Of a stretch of DNA of 64,000 nucleotides, positions 10,284 to 18,894 are shown piece after piece. Location: positions 3,844,001 through 3,908,000 of the forward strand of contig NZ_CP084115.1 of assembly GCF_020217465.1 (NCBI RefSeq). The letters run 5' to 3'. The notes under the pieces are model-generated. The model was not told the origin of the DNA. It did not search any database and worked only from the letters and a program-made list of their open reading frames with translations. Each line of letters begins with the position of its first letter. The first letter of the stretch is position 1. Source of the DNA: Cobetia amphilecti. Lineage in GTDB: Bacteria; Pseudomonadota; Gammaproteobacteria; Pseudomonadales; Halomonadaceae. The position numbers and the translations under genes were made by a program.

Positions 10284-10759
10284 CACCCGCGCTCAAGCTG
10301 CTCAAGGGCAAGCCGCACCGCACACTCGAGTATGCCCACGACCCGCGCGCCCCCGCCTACGGGGAAGAGGCCGCCCGCACGTTGGGGCTTGATCCCGCCC
10401 AGGTCTTCAAGACCCTCGTCTGCCAGCTGGAAGGCGGCAATGCACGTCAGCCGCTGGTGGTTGCCGTGGTGCCGGTCAGCGGTACGCTCGACCTCAAGGC
10501 ACTGGCACGCGCCTGCGGGGCACGCAAGGCGGCGCTGGCCGCGCATGAGGCCGCCGAGCGTGCCACCGGCTATGTGGTCGGCGGCATCAGTCCGCTGGGT
10601 CAGAAGAAGCGCCTGCCACTGTGGGTCGATGACAGCGCCGCGACACAGGCGGAAATCTTCATCAGCGGCGGCCGCCGCGGACTGGAGATAGCGCTCGCCC
10701 CCGCGTTACTGTGTGAGCTGGGCAATGGTCAGTTCGCCCCGCTGGCCCGTGACGACTGA
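10280..10759 (+). CDS. ybaK: Cys-tRNA(Pro) deacylase YbaK/EbsC family (159 aa)
   Basis: Trans-editing deacylase that hydrolyses mischarged Cys-tRNA(Pro). The sequence runs MTPALKLLKGKPHRTLEYAH, GLDPAQVFKTLVCQLEG, KAALAAHEAAERATGYVVGG, then ISPLGQKKRLPLWVD, matching YbaK including the conserved lysine in QVFKTLV and the GGISPLGQKK loop. Length is typical (about 155-160 aa). The start codon overlaps the stop of the thioesterase gene. Confidence 0.92.
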   Translation: MTPALKLLKGKPHRTLEYAHDPRAPAYGEEAARTLGLDPAQVFKTLVCQLEGGNARQPLVVAVVPVSGTLDLKALARACGARKAALAAHEAAERATGYVVGGISPLGQKKRLPLWVDDSAATQAEIFISGGRRGLEIALAPALLCELGNGQFAPLARDD

Positions 10760-10878
10760 GGGCCACGGGCCAGGCATTCCAGCACAGGCACTTCATGGCA
10801 GTCCCTGCATGATGGACTCTCCATGACGGCTCTCCACGACAAGCACCCGCCACAGCACCGCGTCAGCGAGGAGGCCCG

Positions 10879-11208
10879 ATGGGCATTCGCTACAGCAAGT
10901 GGATCTACCCGGACATGACCGAGCTGCATGCGCAGGTCGAGGCGGCGCTGGAGCACTGGTTCAGTGAGCGCTTCGCCGACTACCCGCACATCAGCTTGCC
11001 GGGCCTTGACCCCTACGATTATGATGGCTGGTTCAATCGTCTGGCCCCGGAGCTGATGGCGCGCGGCAGTGACTACTGCGAGCGTGAGTGGCATGGCTAT
11101 GTGCCGAGCCCCCAGCAGCTCAACCAGGCTTTCTTCCGGGCCGTATCCCGGTCCAACAAGTGTGTGCTGGAGCCTGACCGCAAGCATGGTGATCCTGACC
11201 AATCATAG
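10879..11208 (+). CDS. Conserved hypothetical protein (109 aa)
   Basis: Acidic soluble protein opening MGIRYSKWIYPDMTELHAQVE and rich in Trp, Tyr and Asp (DPYDYDGWFNRLAPELM). No family recognised. It has a good ribosome binding site (GAGGAGG about 6 bases before the ATG). Its last 23 bases overlap the start of the DUF501 gene in another frame, so the two are probably translated together. Confidence 0.65.
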   Translation: MGIRYSKWIYPDMTELHAQVEAALEHWFSERFADYPHISLPGLDPYDYDGWFNRLAPELMARGSDYCEREWHGYVPSPQQLNQAFFRAVSRSNKCVLEPDRKHGDPDQS

Positions 11209-11713
11209 TCCCGACGCGCGGGAGCTCGAGATCATCGAGCGCCAGCTCGGGCGCAAGCCGCGCGGCATCCAGGCCGTGGCCGCCACCGATGGCGAGGGCA
11301 CTCCGCTGGTGCTGCGCATGCATTCGCTGGTGGACGGCAAGCCCTTCCCGACCCTCTACTGGCTGTGCGATGAACGCCTCAAGATCTCGCTGTCACGCAT
11401 CGAGGCCGAAGGCGTCATCAAGGGACTGGAAGAACGCCTCAAGACCGACGAGGAACTGCTGGCGCGCTACCGTGCCAGTCATGAGGCCTACGTCGCCGAA
11501 CGCTGGAGCTTCATGAGCGAGGCCGAGCGCAGCGCCATCGAGTCCCAGGGCTTCGCCGACCTGATGCGTGAACGTGGCGTCGGCGGTATCCGTGACTGGA
11601 ATCAGGTGCGCTGCCTGCACACCCAGTACGCCCAGCATCTCGCCTACGCCGAGGGCAACGCCATCGGTCACTGGGTCGATGCCCATTACGACGTGCTGTC
11701 CGAGCTGCCCTGA
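11186..11713 (+). CDS. DUF501-family protein (175 aa)
   Basis: Opens MVILTNHSPDARELEIIERQ and contains GRKPRGIQAVAATDGEG, FPTLYWLCDERL and, near the C terminus, RCLHTQYAQHLAYAEGNAIG. The cysteine/histidine pattern (one Cys in WLCDERL, one in VRCLHTQYAHH-like context) is characteristic of DUF501, a family of unknown function. The ATG at 11186 lies inside the end of the upstream gene; the longer open frame is out of homology. A terminator follows 55 bases downstream. Confidence 0.85.
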   Translation: MVILTNHSPDARELEIIERQLGRKPRGIQAVAATDGEGTPLVLRMHSLVDGKPFPTLYWLCDERLKISLSRIEAEGVIKGLEERLKTDEELLARYRASHEAYVAERWSFMSEAERSAIESQGFADLMRERGVGGIRDWNQVRCLHTQYAQHLAYAEGNAIGHWVDAHYDVLSELP

Positions 11714-11767
11714 GCCCTGAGCCCTGACAACGATCGAGCCGATGCCGTCGGCTTGAAGGCAGAAGAC

Positions 11768-11796
11768 GAAGAAGCCCGCCAATTGGCGGGCTTCTT
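11768..11796. terminator. Bidirectional terminator between DUF501 and the NSS transporter
   Basis: GAAGAAGCCCGCCAA pairs with TTGGCGGGCTTCTT. The A-rich left flank and T-rich right flank suit termination of both convergent genes. Confidence 0.85.
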
Positions 11797-11817
11797 GCGT
11801 TGGGACGAGCGTCAAGT

Positions 11818-13158
11818 CTACAGCGAGTGCGCGAAGACCAGCGCGATGCACAGCGGGCAGATCAGGCGCACGTACCACGGCCAGATCTTCCAGAACAGGC
11901 TGGACTCGATGTCCGGCGCCCCGCTCTGGATCTCCTTGAGCAACGCATGGCGCGACATCGCCCAGCCCACCAGCAGGCACATCACCAGCGCGACCAGCGG
12001 CTGGCTGTACTGGGTGGTCAACATGATCACCAGGCCGAACAGTGCCCCGAAGTTGGCGGCGATGGTCAGGCTGATGGCCATGATGGCGGCACCGACGGCC
12101 AGGGTGGCGGCACGCCGACCCAGCCAGCCACGCTCGACCACGAAGGACACCGGCACTTCCAGCATCGAGATGGAAGAGGTGATGCCCGCCACGCTCATCA
12201 GCGCGAAGAACGCCACCATCAGGATGTCACCTGCGCCGCCCATCTGGCCGAACAGCGCCGGCAGCGTGTCGAACAGCAGGGTGTCCGAGCTCTTGAGCAG
12301 GCCATCGGCATCGAAGATCTCGACGCCCAGATGACGCGCGGCGTACATGGCCGGAATCACCAGCAGGCCGGCGAGGAAGGCGATGCCGACATCGATCAGC
12401 GTCACCAGTACGCCCAGACGCGGCAGGTTCTGCTCCGGCCCCAGATAGGAGCCGTAGATCAGCATCGCGCCCACGCCGAGAGACAGCGAGAAGAACGCCT
12501 GGCCCATCGCGCTCAGCATCAGGTCGGCATCGAAGATGCGGTCCCACTGTGGCGTCAGGTAGACACTCAGGCCTTCATCGGCGCCCGGCAGGGTCAGCAC
12601 ATAGCCGATCAGACCGACCAGCAGCATCAGCAACAGCGGCATCAGACGCGTGGACCACTTCTCGATCCCGCCGCGCACACCACCGACCACGATCGCCATC
12701 GTCAAGGCGAGGAAGACCGCCGTCAGCGAGACATTGCGCGTGAAGTCGAAGGTGGTCAGCCAGCTGGCGGCGGAGCTCATGCCCAGCGCCTCGCTGACCG
12801 GTGCGGCGGTATAGCCCAGCAGCCAGCCCGCGACGATGGCATAGAAGGCCAGGATCAGGCTGGCGGTCAGCATGCCCGCCCAGCCCGCCAGCGCGCCGAA
12901 ACGCTTGGTGATGCCTCGACCGAGACTCATGCTGGTGACGATGTTGGCCTGACCATGGCGGCCGATGACAAGCTCAGCCATCAAGGCCGGCCATGCCAGC
13001 AGGAAGGCCAGCACCAGATACATCACCACGAAGGCCCCGCCTCCGTTGTTGGCCGTCTGGGACGGGAAGCCCCACACGTTGCCAAGTCCTACTGCCGAAC
13101 CAGCGGCGGCCATCAAGAAGCCCAGCCGACTGGCAAAGCGTCCGCGCACCTGCGCCAT
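11818..13158 (-). CDS. Sodium-dependent transporter, NSS/SNF family (446 aa)
   Basis: Inner-membrane LeuT-fold symporter for amino acids or related solutes driven by sodium. The N terminus FASRLGFLMAAAGSAVGLGN, then VWGFP, is the diagnostic first helix of NSS proteins with its unwound GSAVGLGN segment. About eleven to twelve hydrophobic spans follow, consistent with bacterial members. The ATG at 13158 is chosen because an AGGAGAGG site precedes it and homology starts there; the frame continues open 32 codons upstream. The substrate is unknown. Confidence 0.92.
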   Translation of the reverse strand: MAQVRGRFASRLGFLMAAAGSAVGLGNVWGFPSQTANNGGGAFVVMYLVLAFLLAWPALMAELVIGRHGQANIVTSMSLGRGITKRFGALAGWAGMLTASLILAFYAIVAGWLLGYTAAPVSEALGMSSAASWLTTFDFTRNVSLTAVFLALTMAIVVGGVRGGIEKWSTRLMPLLLMLLVGLIGYVLTLPGADEGLSVYLTPQWDRIFDADLMLSAMGQAFFSLSLGVGAMLIYGSYLGPEQNLPRLGVLVTLIDVGIAFLAGLLVIPAMYAARHLGVEIFDADGLLKSSDTLLFDTLPALFGQMGGAGDILMVAFFALMSVAGITSSISMLEVPVSFVVERGWLGRRAATLAVGAAIMAISLTIAANFGALFGLVIMLTTQYSQPLVALVMCLLVGWAMSRHALLKEIQSGAPDIESSLFWKIWPWYVRLICPLCIALVFAHSL

Positions 13159-13507
13159 CTGCCTCTCCTGCCTTGTTGTTCCGCGTCCGTCGAAGACGAC
13201 GTCGCGATGAGTCCACGCTCGCCGAAGGCGGCGTCGCGATGAGTTGGGGTGCATCCCGGTGCAAGCTCACGGGGCGCCAGCGCCCGCCAGCCGTCGCCTG
13301 CGGGGGCGGCAAGGGTAGCAGAGCAGGCCCGCGAATGCAGGCGACAACGCCGAAAGTCAGCACGTGCCCGCGTTGGCCACGGGGCAATGCCGAGTTCCTC
13401 ACCGGCGTCATAGCGTCGCCGCACAACTCGCGTAGGATAGGAAGGACATGACATCAAGGCACGGCAGCCAGCAGTGAGCGCCGCCGAGAAACATTCAGGA
13501 GAGCAAC
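13159..13507. other. Intergenic region between divergent NSS and LOG genes
   Basis: 349 bases holding the promoters of both genes. A short direct repeat is visible: GTCGCGATGAGT occurs at about 13201-13212 and again at 13231-13242, 30 bases apart. No coding region or RNA gene recognised. Confidence 0.5.
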
Positions 13508-14050
13508 ATGCATCGCATCTGTGTCTATCTGGGCTCCCGCGAGGGCGTCTCCCCACAGCACCGCCAACTGGCCGAAGCCCTGGGCACGGCCATCGCCGAG
13601 CGCGGCTGGGGACTGGTCTACGGAGGCGCGCGCGCCGGGCTGATGGGAGCGTTGGCAGATGCCGCGCTGGCAGCGGGCGGTGAGGTGATCGGCGTGATCC
13701 CCCAGGCACTGGTACGCAACGAGAAGGCGCATACCGGTCTGACACGCTTGATCGAGGTAGCGGACATGCATGAGCGCAAGGCGCAGATGGCCGCACTGGC
13801 GGATGCCTTCGTGACCCTGCCCGGCGGGATTGGCACCCTGGAGGAATTGTTCGAGACCTGGACCTGGCAGTATCTGCGCTTTCACGCCAAGCCGATCGCC
13901 GTCCTCGACAGTGACGGCTTCTTCGCGCCCCTGCTCGAGTTTCTGGACCGCACCGTCGAGGCGGGCTTCCTCGATGCGGACACTCGCGCGCGTCTGATCA
14001 GCGAGCGCGAGATCGCCCCCCTGCTGAAGCGTCTGGCGCCCGAGACGTAA
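13508..14050 (+). CDS. LOG-family nucleoside 5'-monophosphate phosphoribohydrolase (180 aa)
   Basis: Lonely-guy (LOG) protein, which releases the base from purine or cytokinin riboside 5'-monophosphates; often mislabelled lysine decarboxylase. The signature MHERKAQM (residues 87-94) and PGGIGTLEE (105-113) are intact, as is the nucleotide-binding GGARAGLMG near 39-47. Length fits the single-domain LOG type. AGGAGA precedes the ATG by 6 bases. Confidence 0.92.
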   Translation: MHRICVYLGSREGVSPQHRQLAEALGTAIAERGWGLVYGGARAGLMGALADAALAAGGEVIGVIPQALVRNEKAHTGLTRLIEVADMHERKAQMAALADAFVTLPGGIGTLEELFETWTWQYLRFHAKPIAVLDSDGFFAPLLEFLDRTVEAGFLDADTRARLISEREIAPLLKRLAPET

Positions 14051-14075
14051 GACCTGAGACCTGCCAGGCTGTCGC

Positions 14076-14120
14076 GTCACTCCCCATCAAGCGCATGACG
14101 CCGGCGCCATGGGGAGTGAC
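14076..14120. terminator. Long perfect hairpin between convergent LOG and olsF genes
   Basis: GTCACTCCCCAT (14076-14087) and ATGGGGAGTGAC (14109-14120) form a perfect 12-bp stem around a 21-base GC-rich loop. No T tract, but its place between two converging genes suggests termination or mRNA 3'-end protection. Confidence 0.6.
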
Positions 14121-14170
14121 TCTGCGAGCGGCCGTCTCAGCTCAGCGCGCTCTTTCAGCAGCGCGCCACC

Positions 14171-15952
14171 TCAGTTCAGCGCCGTCTCGCCAACAGCCTC
14201 AACGGCGTCGTCCGAGGCGGCCTGCTGCTGAACGGGTTTGCCGATATAGCGCGCCCGCTTGCTGGCGGTGACCTGCTCGACATCGACCATCACCAGGCCG
14301 TCGATGCAGTAACCGAAATCGGCGTCGACACTGAAATCGAGGAAGCGGGTGCCGCCGGGCTCGGTGACCTCGGCGTACTGCTTGTAGAGCGTCGGCACCG
14401 TCACGCCCATCGCATCCAGCTGGGCACGCAGGCGGCGGAAATCGCCATCGGCGTCCTGACCATCGAACAGGCGCTCCGCTTCATGGGCGGCGCTGCCCGG
14501 CACGCTCTGGGCGACCGGTGCCCGTGCGCGCGCCAGCCCCTCATCATCCCCGTAGTAGTGACGGTAGTAGCTGACGATCAGTACCCTGGCGGCCTCCGGA
14601 TAGCTGTTGGAGAGCGTGACCGGGCCGAACAGCCAGCGAATCTCGGGATGACAGCGCAGATAGGCGCCCAGCCCCTGCCACAGGTAATCGAGACTGCGCC
14701 GCCCCCAGTAGCGCGGCTGCACGAAGCTGCGCCCCAGCTCCAGACCGTCCTGCATGCGCTCGAACATCTCCGGCGTGAAGCGGAACAGGGTCGGGCTGTA
14801 GAGCCCCTTCTCGCCATGTGCCGCCATGATCTTGCGCACCTCACCGATGCGATAGGCACCGGCGATCTCGAGATCGGCGTCATCCCACAGCACCAGATGC
14901 CGGTAGTGGGCGTCATAGCGATCGATATCGCGCCGCTCGCCGGTGCCCTCGCCGACCCGCCGGAAACTGATCTCGCGCAGTCGCCCGATCTCGCGCATCA
15001 CGCTGGAGCCGGGGAAGGCATCGAACAGATAGATCTTCTTGCCGTCGCGGGTCTCGCCCAGCAGTTCACAGGGCGTCAGTTCCTCACGCAGCGCCTGGCG
15101 CTCCTCCGGATGGCCGATGGCCTTCTCGGTCACGAACAGACCGCGCTTGCCGCGCCCGATGCGATACAGGTGCTTGCGCAGCAGGCGCGTCTTGGCGTTG
15201 GTATTGAGGGCATCGCTGTCGAGGCGCTCCAGCGGAATCAGCTCGCCGATGCGCAGCTTGAGCTGCCGCTCGCGCTGGCGAAACATCTCATGCGCCAGCA
15301 GGGGCGTGCCGAAGCTGCGGTTGATCGACGACAGCGCATAGAAGAGCGTCGAGTTGCGCCCGCTGACGTGGATAGGCAGCACCGGCGCGTTGGTCTTGCG
15401 CGCGAAATGCAGGAAACCCGACAGCCACTTGCCGTCACGTGGCCCGGTCGGGCCTGCACGCGAGACCTCGCCGGCCGGGAAGATGATCACGGCCTCTTCA
15501 TTCATCAGCGCATCGCAGATCTGACCACTGCTCTTGCGATAGCCACGACGACTGAGGTTGTCCAGCGGCAGCAGCAAGGGTGCCAGCGGCTCGACCTTCA
15601 TCAGGATGTCGTTGGCGACGATCTTGACGTCGCGGCGCACTTCGCCGACCAGCTTGAGCAGTGCGAGGCCATCCAGTGACCCCAGCGGATGGTTGGCGAC
15701 GATGACGACACGCCCGTAGGCCGGAATGTTCTCGCGCTCCCGCGAGGACACCGAGTATCCGAAGGAGAAGTGATCGAGCACGCGGTCAATGAAGTCGAAG
15801 CCGCGCTGGTCCGAGTTCTCGCCGAGGAAGGCATTGATCTCGCCCTCATGCACCAGGCGCCGCAGCATGGCCAGAGCTGGCCGCCGGATCAGCGGGTGAC
15901 GTTTGGCAAAGGCAGGATACTTGGCAGCGATGACGCGGGCAGTATCGATCAT
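14171..15952 (-). CDS. olsF: Bifunctional ornithine-lipid-type acyltransferase, OlsF-like (593 aa)
   Basis: Two acyltransferase domains in one chain, the architecture of OlsF, which makes phosphorus-free ornithine lipids. The N-terminal PlsC-like domain (about residues 70-290) has the catalytic NHPLGSLDG with H88 and D94, and a FPAGEVSRAG substrate-binding block. The C-terminal N-acyltransferase domain (about 300-520; GNAT/hemolysin-like) has LREISFRRVGEGTGE, a DAHYRHLVLWDD block and RSFVQPRYWGRRSLDYLW, as in OlsB-type proteins. Start ATG at 15952 follows AAGGAGAG. Substrate (ornithine versus another amino acid) is inferred from the family. Confidence 0.82.
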   Translation of the reverse strand: MIDTARVIAAKYPAFAKRHPLIRRPALAMLRRLVHEGEINAFLGENSDQRGFDFIDRVLDHFSFGYSVSSRERENIPAYGRVVIVANHPLGSLDGLALLKLVGEVRRDVKIVANDILMKVEPLAPLLLPLDNLSRRGYRKSSGQICDALMNEEAVIIFPAGEVSRAGPTGPRDGKWLSGFLHFARKTNAPVLPIHVSGRNSTLFYALSSINRSFGTPLLAHEMFRQRERQLKLRIGELIPLERLDSDALNTNAKTRLLRKHLYRIGRGKRGLFVTEKAIGHPEERQALREELTPCELLGETRDGKKIYLFDAFPGSSVMREIGRLREISFRRVGEGTGERRDIDRYDAHYRHLVLWDDADLEIAGAYRIGEVRKIMAAHGEKGLYSPTLFRFTPEMFERMQDGLELGRSFVQPRYWGRRSLDYLWQGLGAYLRCHPEIRWLFGPVTLSNSYPEAARVLIVSYYRHYYGDDEGLARARAPVAQSVPGSAAHEAERLFDGQDADGDFRRLRAQLDAMGVTVPTLYKQYAEVTEPGGTRFLDFSVDADFGYCIDGLVMVDVEQVTASKRARYIGKPVQQQAASDDAVEAVGETALN

Positions 15953-16164
15953 GCTCTCTCCTTGGCCGCACGGAGTGCGGAACGCGATGTCTGGATCATG
16001 GGGCTTGATATCACGTCAGGTTCGCGCCACTTCATGACAGATGCGTCACAGTCCCCGTACAGTGAGATGACAGTCGCCCACGTGACCCGCGGCCGATGCG
16101 CCCCGGCACGGAGATCATCCGCGTACGAACAGGCAGCGCGACTGCCACGCCAAGGAGAGAGCGA

Positions 16165-17133
16165 ATGTTTGCGATAGCCGTCGAGAATGAATCACTGGTC
16201 TGGCAGGAAACCGAGGCCCCGCAAGGGATCGCCTCGGATGAGGTGCGTATCGAAGTGGCCTGGGCCGGCGTCAACCGCGCCGACCTGATGCAGCGTGCCG
16301 GCCAATATCCGCCACCCGAAGGCGCCAGTCAGATCCTGGGACTTGAGGTCAGTGGCACCATTCGTGAAGTTGGCCGACACGTCGAGCGCTTCAAGGTCGG
16401 TGATCCGGTCTGTGCGCTGCTGTCCGGTGGCGGCTATGCCGAGGAGGTGGTCGTCAACGCCCTGCAGGTGTTGCCGGTACCGGAGGGCTATAGCTTGCGA
16501 GACGCCGCCGCGCTGCCGGAGATGTTCGCCACCGCCTGGCTGAACCTGTTCATCGAGGGCAATCTCAAGCACAAGGAGCGCGTACTGCTTCACGCCGGTG
16601 CCAGCGGCATCGGTACCACCGCCATCCAGCTGTGCGGGCTGTTCGGGCATCCGTGCTTCGTGACCGTCGGCAGCCAGGAAAAGCTGGAGACCTGCCTGCG
16701 CCTCGGCGCGGATGCCGGCTGGAACCGCCACGATGGCAGCTTCGTGGAGGCCGTGAACGACTGGGGCGGCGCCGACATGATTCTCGACCCGGTGGGCGGC
16801 GGCTATCTGGCCGACAATCAGCAGGTGCTGAAGCAGGATGGCCGCATGGTATTGATCGGCCTGATGGGCGGGCGCATGGATGAGCTGGATCTGGGTCGCA
16901 TGCTGATGAAGCGTCAGCGCCTGATCGGCTCGACCCTGCGTTCGCGCTCCCCCGATGGCAAGGGCATGGTGCTGGATGCGCTCTACGTGCATGTGTGGCC
17001 ACGCCTGGCACGGGGTGAGCTGCGCCCGCATATCGACAAGAGCTGGCCGATCCAGGAAGCCGATGCCGCGCATGCCTATGTGCAGGACAACGCCAGCACC
17101 GGCAAGGTGTTGCTGGCGGTGACGGGCGCCTGA
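16165..17133 (+). CDS. NAD(P)H quinone oxidoreductase, PIG3-type MDR (322 aa)
   Basis: Member of the PIG3/TP53I3 group of zinc-free quinone reductases. It opens MFAIAVENESLVWQETEAPQ and has the family blocks AGVNRADLMQRAGQYPPPEG, ILGLEVSGTI and the NADPH loop LHAGASGIGTTAIQL (about residues 147-161). Ending TGKVLLAV is also typical. The ATG at 16165 follows CAAGGAGAGAGC, the same 12 bases that precede the divergent olsF start. A strong terminator follows. Confidence 0.9.
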   Translation: MFAIAVENESLVWQETEAPQGIASDEVRIEVAWAGVNRADLMQRAGQYPPPEGASQILGLEVSGTIREVGRHVERFKVGDPVCALLSGGGYAEEVVVNALQVLPVPEGYSLRDAAALPEMFATAWLNLFIEGNLKHKERVLLHAGASGIGTTAIQLCGLFGHPCFVTVGSQEKLETCLRLGADAGWNRHDGSFVEAVNDWGGADMILDPVGGGYLADNQQVLKQDGRMVLIGLMGGRMDELDLGRMLMKRQRLIGSTLRSRSPDGKGMVLDALYVHVWPRLARGELRPHIDKSWPIQEADAAHAYVQDNASTGKVLLAVTGA

Positions 17134-17167
17134 GCCTCGTCATGGCGCTGATGACATCAGCAGCATG

Positions 17168-17200
17168 AAAAAGCGGCAGCCCAGTGGGCTGCCGCTTTTT
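17168..17200 (+). terminator. Rho-independent terminator after the PIG3-type gene
   Basis: AAAAAGCGGCAGCCCA pairs with TGGGCTGCCGCTTTTT; symmetrical A and T flanks allow it to act in both directions, but no minus-strand gene end is close (the exonuclease gene ends at 17325). Confidence 0.9.
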
Positions 17201-17324
17201 GGGCTTTATTGGCGCTATCTCGTGCTCGCTGCTCCGCCTGACAACATCTGACCTGACAACACCCGGCCTGACAGCAGTGTCGCTCATGCCGCCAGGCGTA
17301 GGCCCCGAGGCACCTGGCAGAGGC

Positions 17325-17825
17325 TTACTCGCTACGCCCGATCGACTGGGCTTTCTGCCAGGTGAGTTGCAGCAGACGGGCGTCGTCTCCGGCGCGATGG
17401 CGCTGGATGCCGCCCTCGGCGATCACCGCTTCCTTGAGCTCCGCCCAGCAATTCAGCTGCTCCTCATCGAGCAGCCGTCTGAGCGCCTCGAGACGAAAGC
17501 GCGGCAGCATGCCGGCATGATAGAACAGCAGCGAGAGCCAGGTATTGTCGTAGCCCCAGCTGTCGCTATAGGCGATTCCCGCCTCACCCAGCTCATCATT
17601 GACCCACTGCGCCACCTCACGCACTGGTCGCCCTTCGCGTGCCAGCCGCGCCCGTGAGATGCCATGCAACAGCTCCGCCTTCGGGTCCCAATGCACCCAC
17701 TCATCAAGAGGCTGTATCAGAAAGGCGCAACTGCTGCCGTCGGCACGCGCCAGCCCGATCTCGATCGGATAGCTACCACGGCCAAAGCCGGAGGCTTCAA
17801 TATCGAGCAGAATAGGCAGCGTCAC
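17325..17825 (-). CDS. DEDDh-type 3'-5' exonuclease (166 aa)
   Basis: Small DnaQ-fold nuclease. ExoI motif: PILLDIEASGFGRGSYPIEI with the acidic D and E at residues 8 and 10. ExoII-like region: GYDNTWLSLLFYHAG. ExoIII: HRAGDDARLL near the C terminus, with the histidine five residues before the final aspartate, giving the DEDDh signature. It lacks any polymerase or accessory domain, so a role in RNA or DNA end trimming is inferred. Separate from the sel1-like gene upstream by a hairpin. Confidence 0.85.
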   Translation of the reverse strand: MTLPILLDIEASGFGRGSYPIEIGLARADGSSCAFLIQPLDEWVHWDPKAELLHGISRARLAREGRPVREVAQWVNDELGEAGIAYSDSWGYDNTWLSLLFYHAGMLPRFRLEALRRLLDEEQLNCWAELKEAVIAEGGIQRHRAGDDARLLQLTWQKAQSIGRSE

Positions 17826-18011
17826 ACGAATCTCCCAAGGTATCTCAGGCAGACAGGGCCCGGGCGAGAAGAGGTTGAATGTCCTCAGGTTACGGGAATT
17901 GCCCCCTGCTTGGCGAGTCCTGAGCGCGACGCTGTCAACGCAGGCATCAGGTCGATCTGCTCCATCACGCTGGCATCACGTTCAAGAGACGCGCGCGGGA
18001 GGGCCAGAGAC

Positions 18012-18040
18012 GACAACGCCCTCACGAAGAGGGCGTTGTC
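18012..18040 (-). terminator. Perfect hairpin downstream of the Sel1 gene
   Basis: GACAACGCCCTC and GAGGGCGTTGTC form a 12-bp perfect stem with a 5-base loop, about 50 bases past the minus-strand Sel1 gene. No T run, so its strength is uncertain. Confidence 0.65.
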
Positions 18041-18091
18041 AGTGGCAGCGAGGGCAGTACCGCAGCTGGTACATCCGGTCAGTACATCAGC

Positions 18092-18577
18092 TCAGTGCAG
18101 GTCTGCCTCACCACCCGTGCGGGCGTGGGCTTCCCACTGCTCGGCCTTGTGCGGACAGACCGCCAGACCGAGGGAGCCTTCACGATAGGCACGCGCCAGG
18201 CGCTGGGCCGCGAGAGCATGGCGGCACTCGGCGGCACGTGCGTACCAGGTCACGGCCTTGGCCGGATCGCTCTGATACTGGGCACAGCCATACTCATAGA
18301 TACGCGCCGCCTGATACTGGGCATGCACGTCACCGGCCTGCGCGGCCTTGATGACGAAACGCGCGCCCTTGGCCTTTTCCTGAGCGGAGTTGCCGCGCTG
18401 GAACAGCATGTGCCCGTACAATGACAACGCACCGGTGTGACCGGCATTGGCGCAGTGATTGAACAGACGCATGGTCAGACGATGCTTCTGCTGAGAGCCG
18501 GACAGCCAGGAGGCGTGGAACAGACGCTCCGCCAGGCGGTATTTCAGTCCAGTCATCAGGGTTGGGGCCTGCGGCAT
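18092..18577 (-). CDS. Sel1-repeat protein (161 aa)
   Basis: Soluble alpha-solenoid protein with Sel1-like repeats visible at about residues 45-80 (GHTGALSLYGHMLFQRG), 80-118 (GDVHAQYQAARIYEYGCAQY then DPAKAVTWYARAAE) and 118-145 (CRHALAAQRLARAYREGSLG). Such repeats mediate protein contacts; no catalytic site. Start ATG at 18577 has only a weak AAGG upstream; an internal Met seven residues later is possible. No signal peptide is obvious. Confidence 0.8.
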   Translation of the reverse strand: MPQAPTLMTGLKYRLAERLFHASWLSGSQQKHRLTMRLFNHCANAGHTGALSLYGHMLFQRGNSAQEKAKGARFVIKAAQAGDVHAQYQAARIYEYGCAQYQSDPAKAVTWYARAAECRHALAAQRLARAYREGSLGLAVCPHKAEQWEAHARTGGEADLH

Positions 18578-18758
18578 GACGAGTAACCTTGATACAGAAT
18601 AAGAGGGGTGACGCCGTGTCCTGGCCCGATCCTGAGCCCGCGACGCTATTCTCCTTGCCAACACTGTCAGTTTGCCCTTGCGGGCGGCCTAGAAAGACTG
18701 CTCCCCTGACAGCGGGGCGCCAAGCATACTCGCGCAATCGGGGGGACTCAAGCCCGCC

Positions 18759-18786
18759 TTGTGGGTTTTTGTTACGCTGCTAATAT
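18759..18786 (+). promoter_or_regulatory. Candidate sigma70 promoter for tas
   Basis: TTGTGG at 18759-18764 and TAATAT at 18781-18786 with a 16-base spacer, about 110 bases before the tas start. The rest of the 317-base gap (18578-18894) between the divergent Sel1 and tas genes shows no coding region. Confidence 0.45.
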
Positions 18787-18894
18787 GTGCGCCATCCTTG
18801 GGGTAAAGTACGCGCGCGAACCGCGCGCCACGCGCGTGCTGGAAGCACTCGTCCTGCCCGCTACATTGACACCTACCCGATAGGGGAATCCTGC

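Noticed and set aside
11800-13242. 480-codon plus-strand frame opposite the NSS transporter
   Set aside because: Gln/His/Arg-rich antisense shadow; the minus strand carries the diagnostic NSS first helix.
14483-15679. 398-codon plus-strand frame opposite olsF
   Set aside because: Antisense shadow of an acyltransferase gene with intact motifs.
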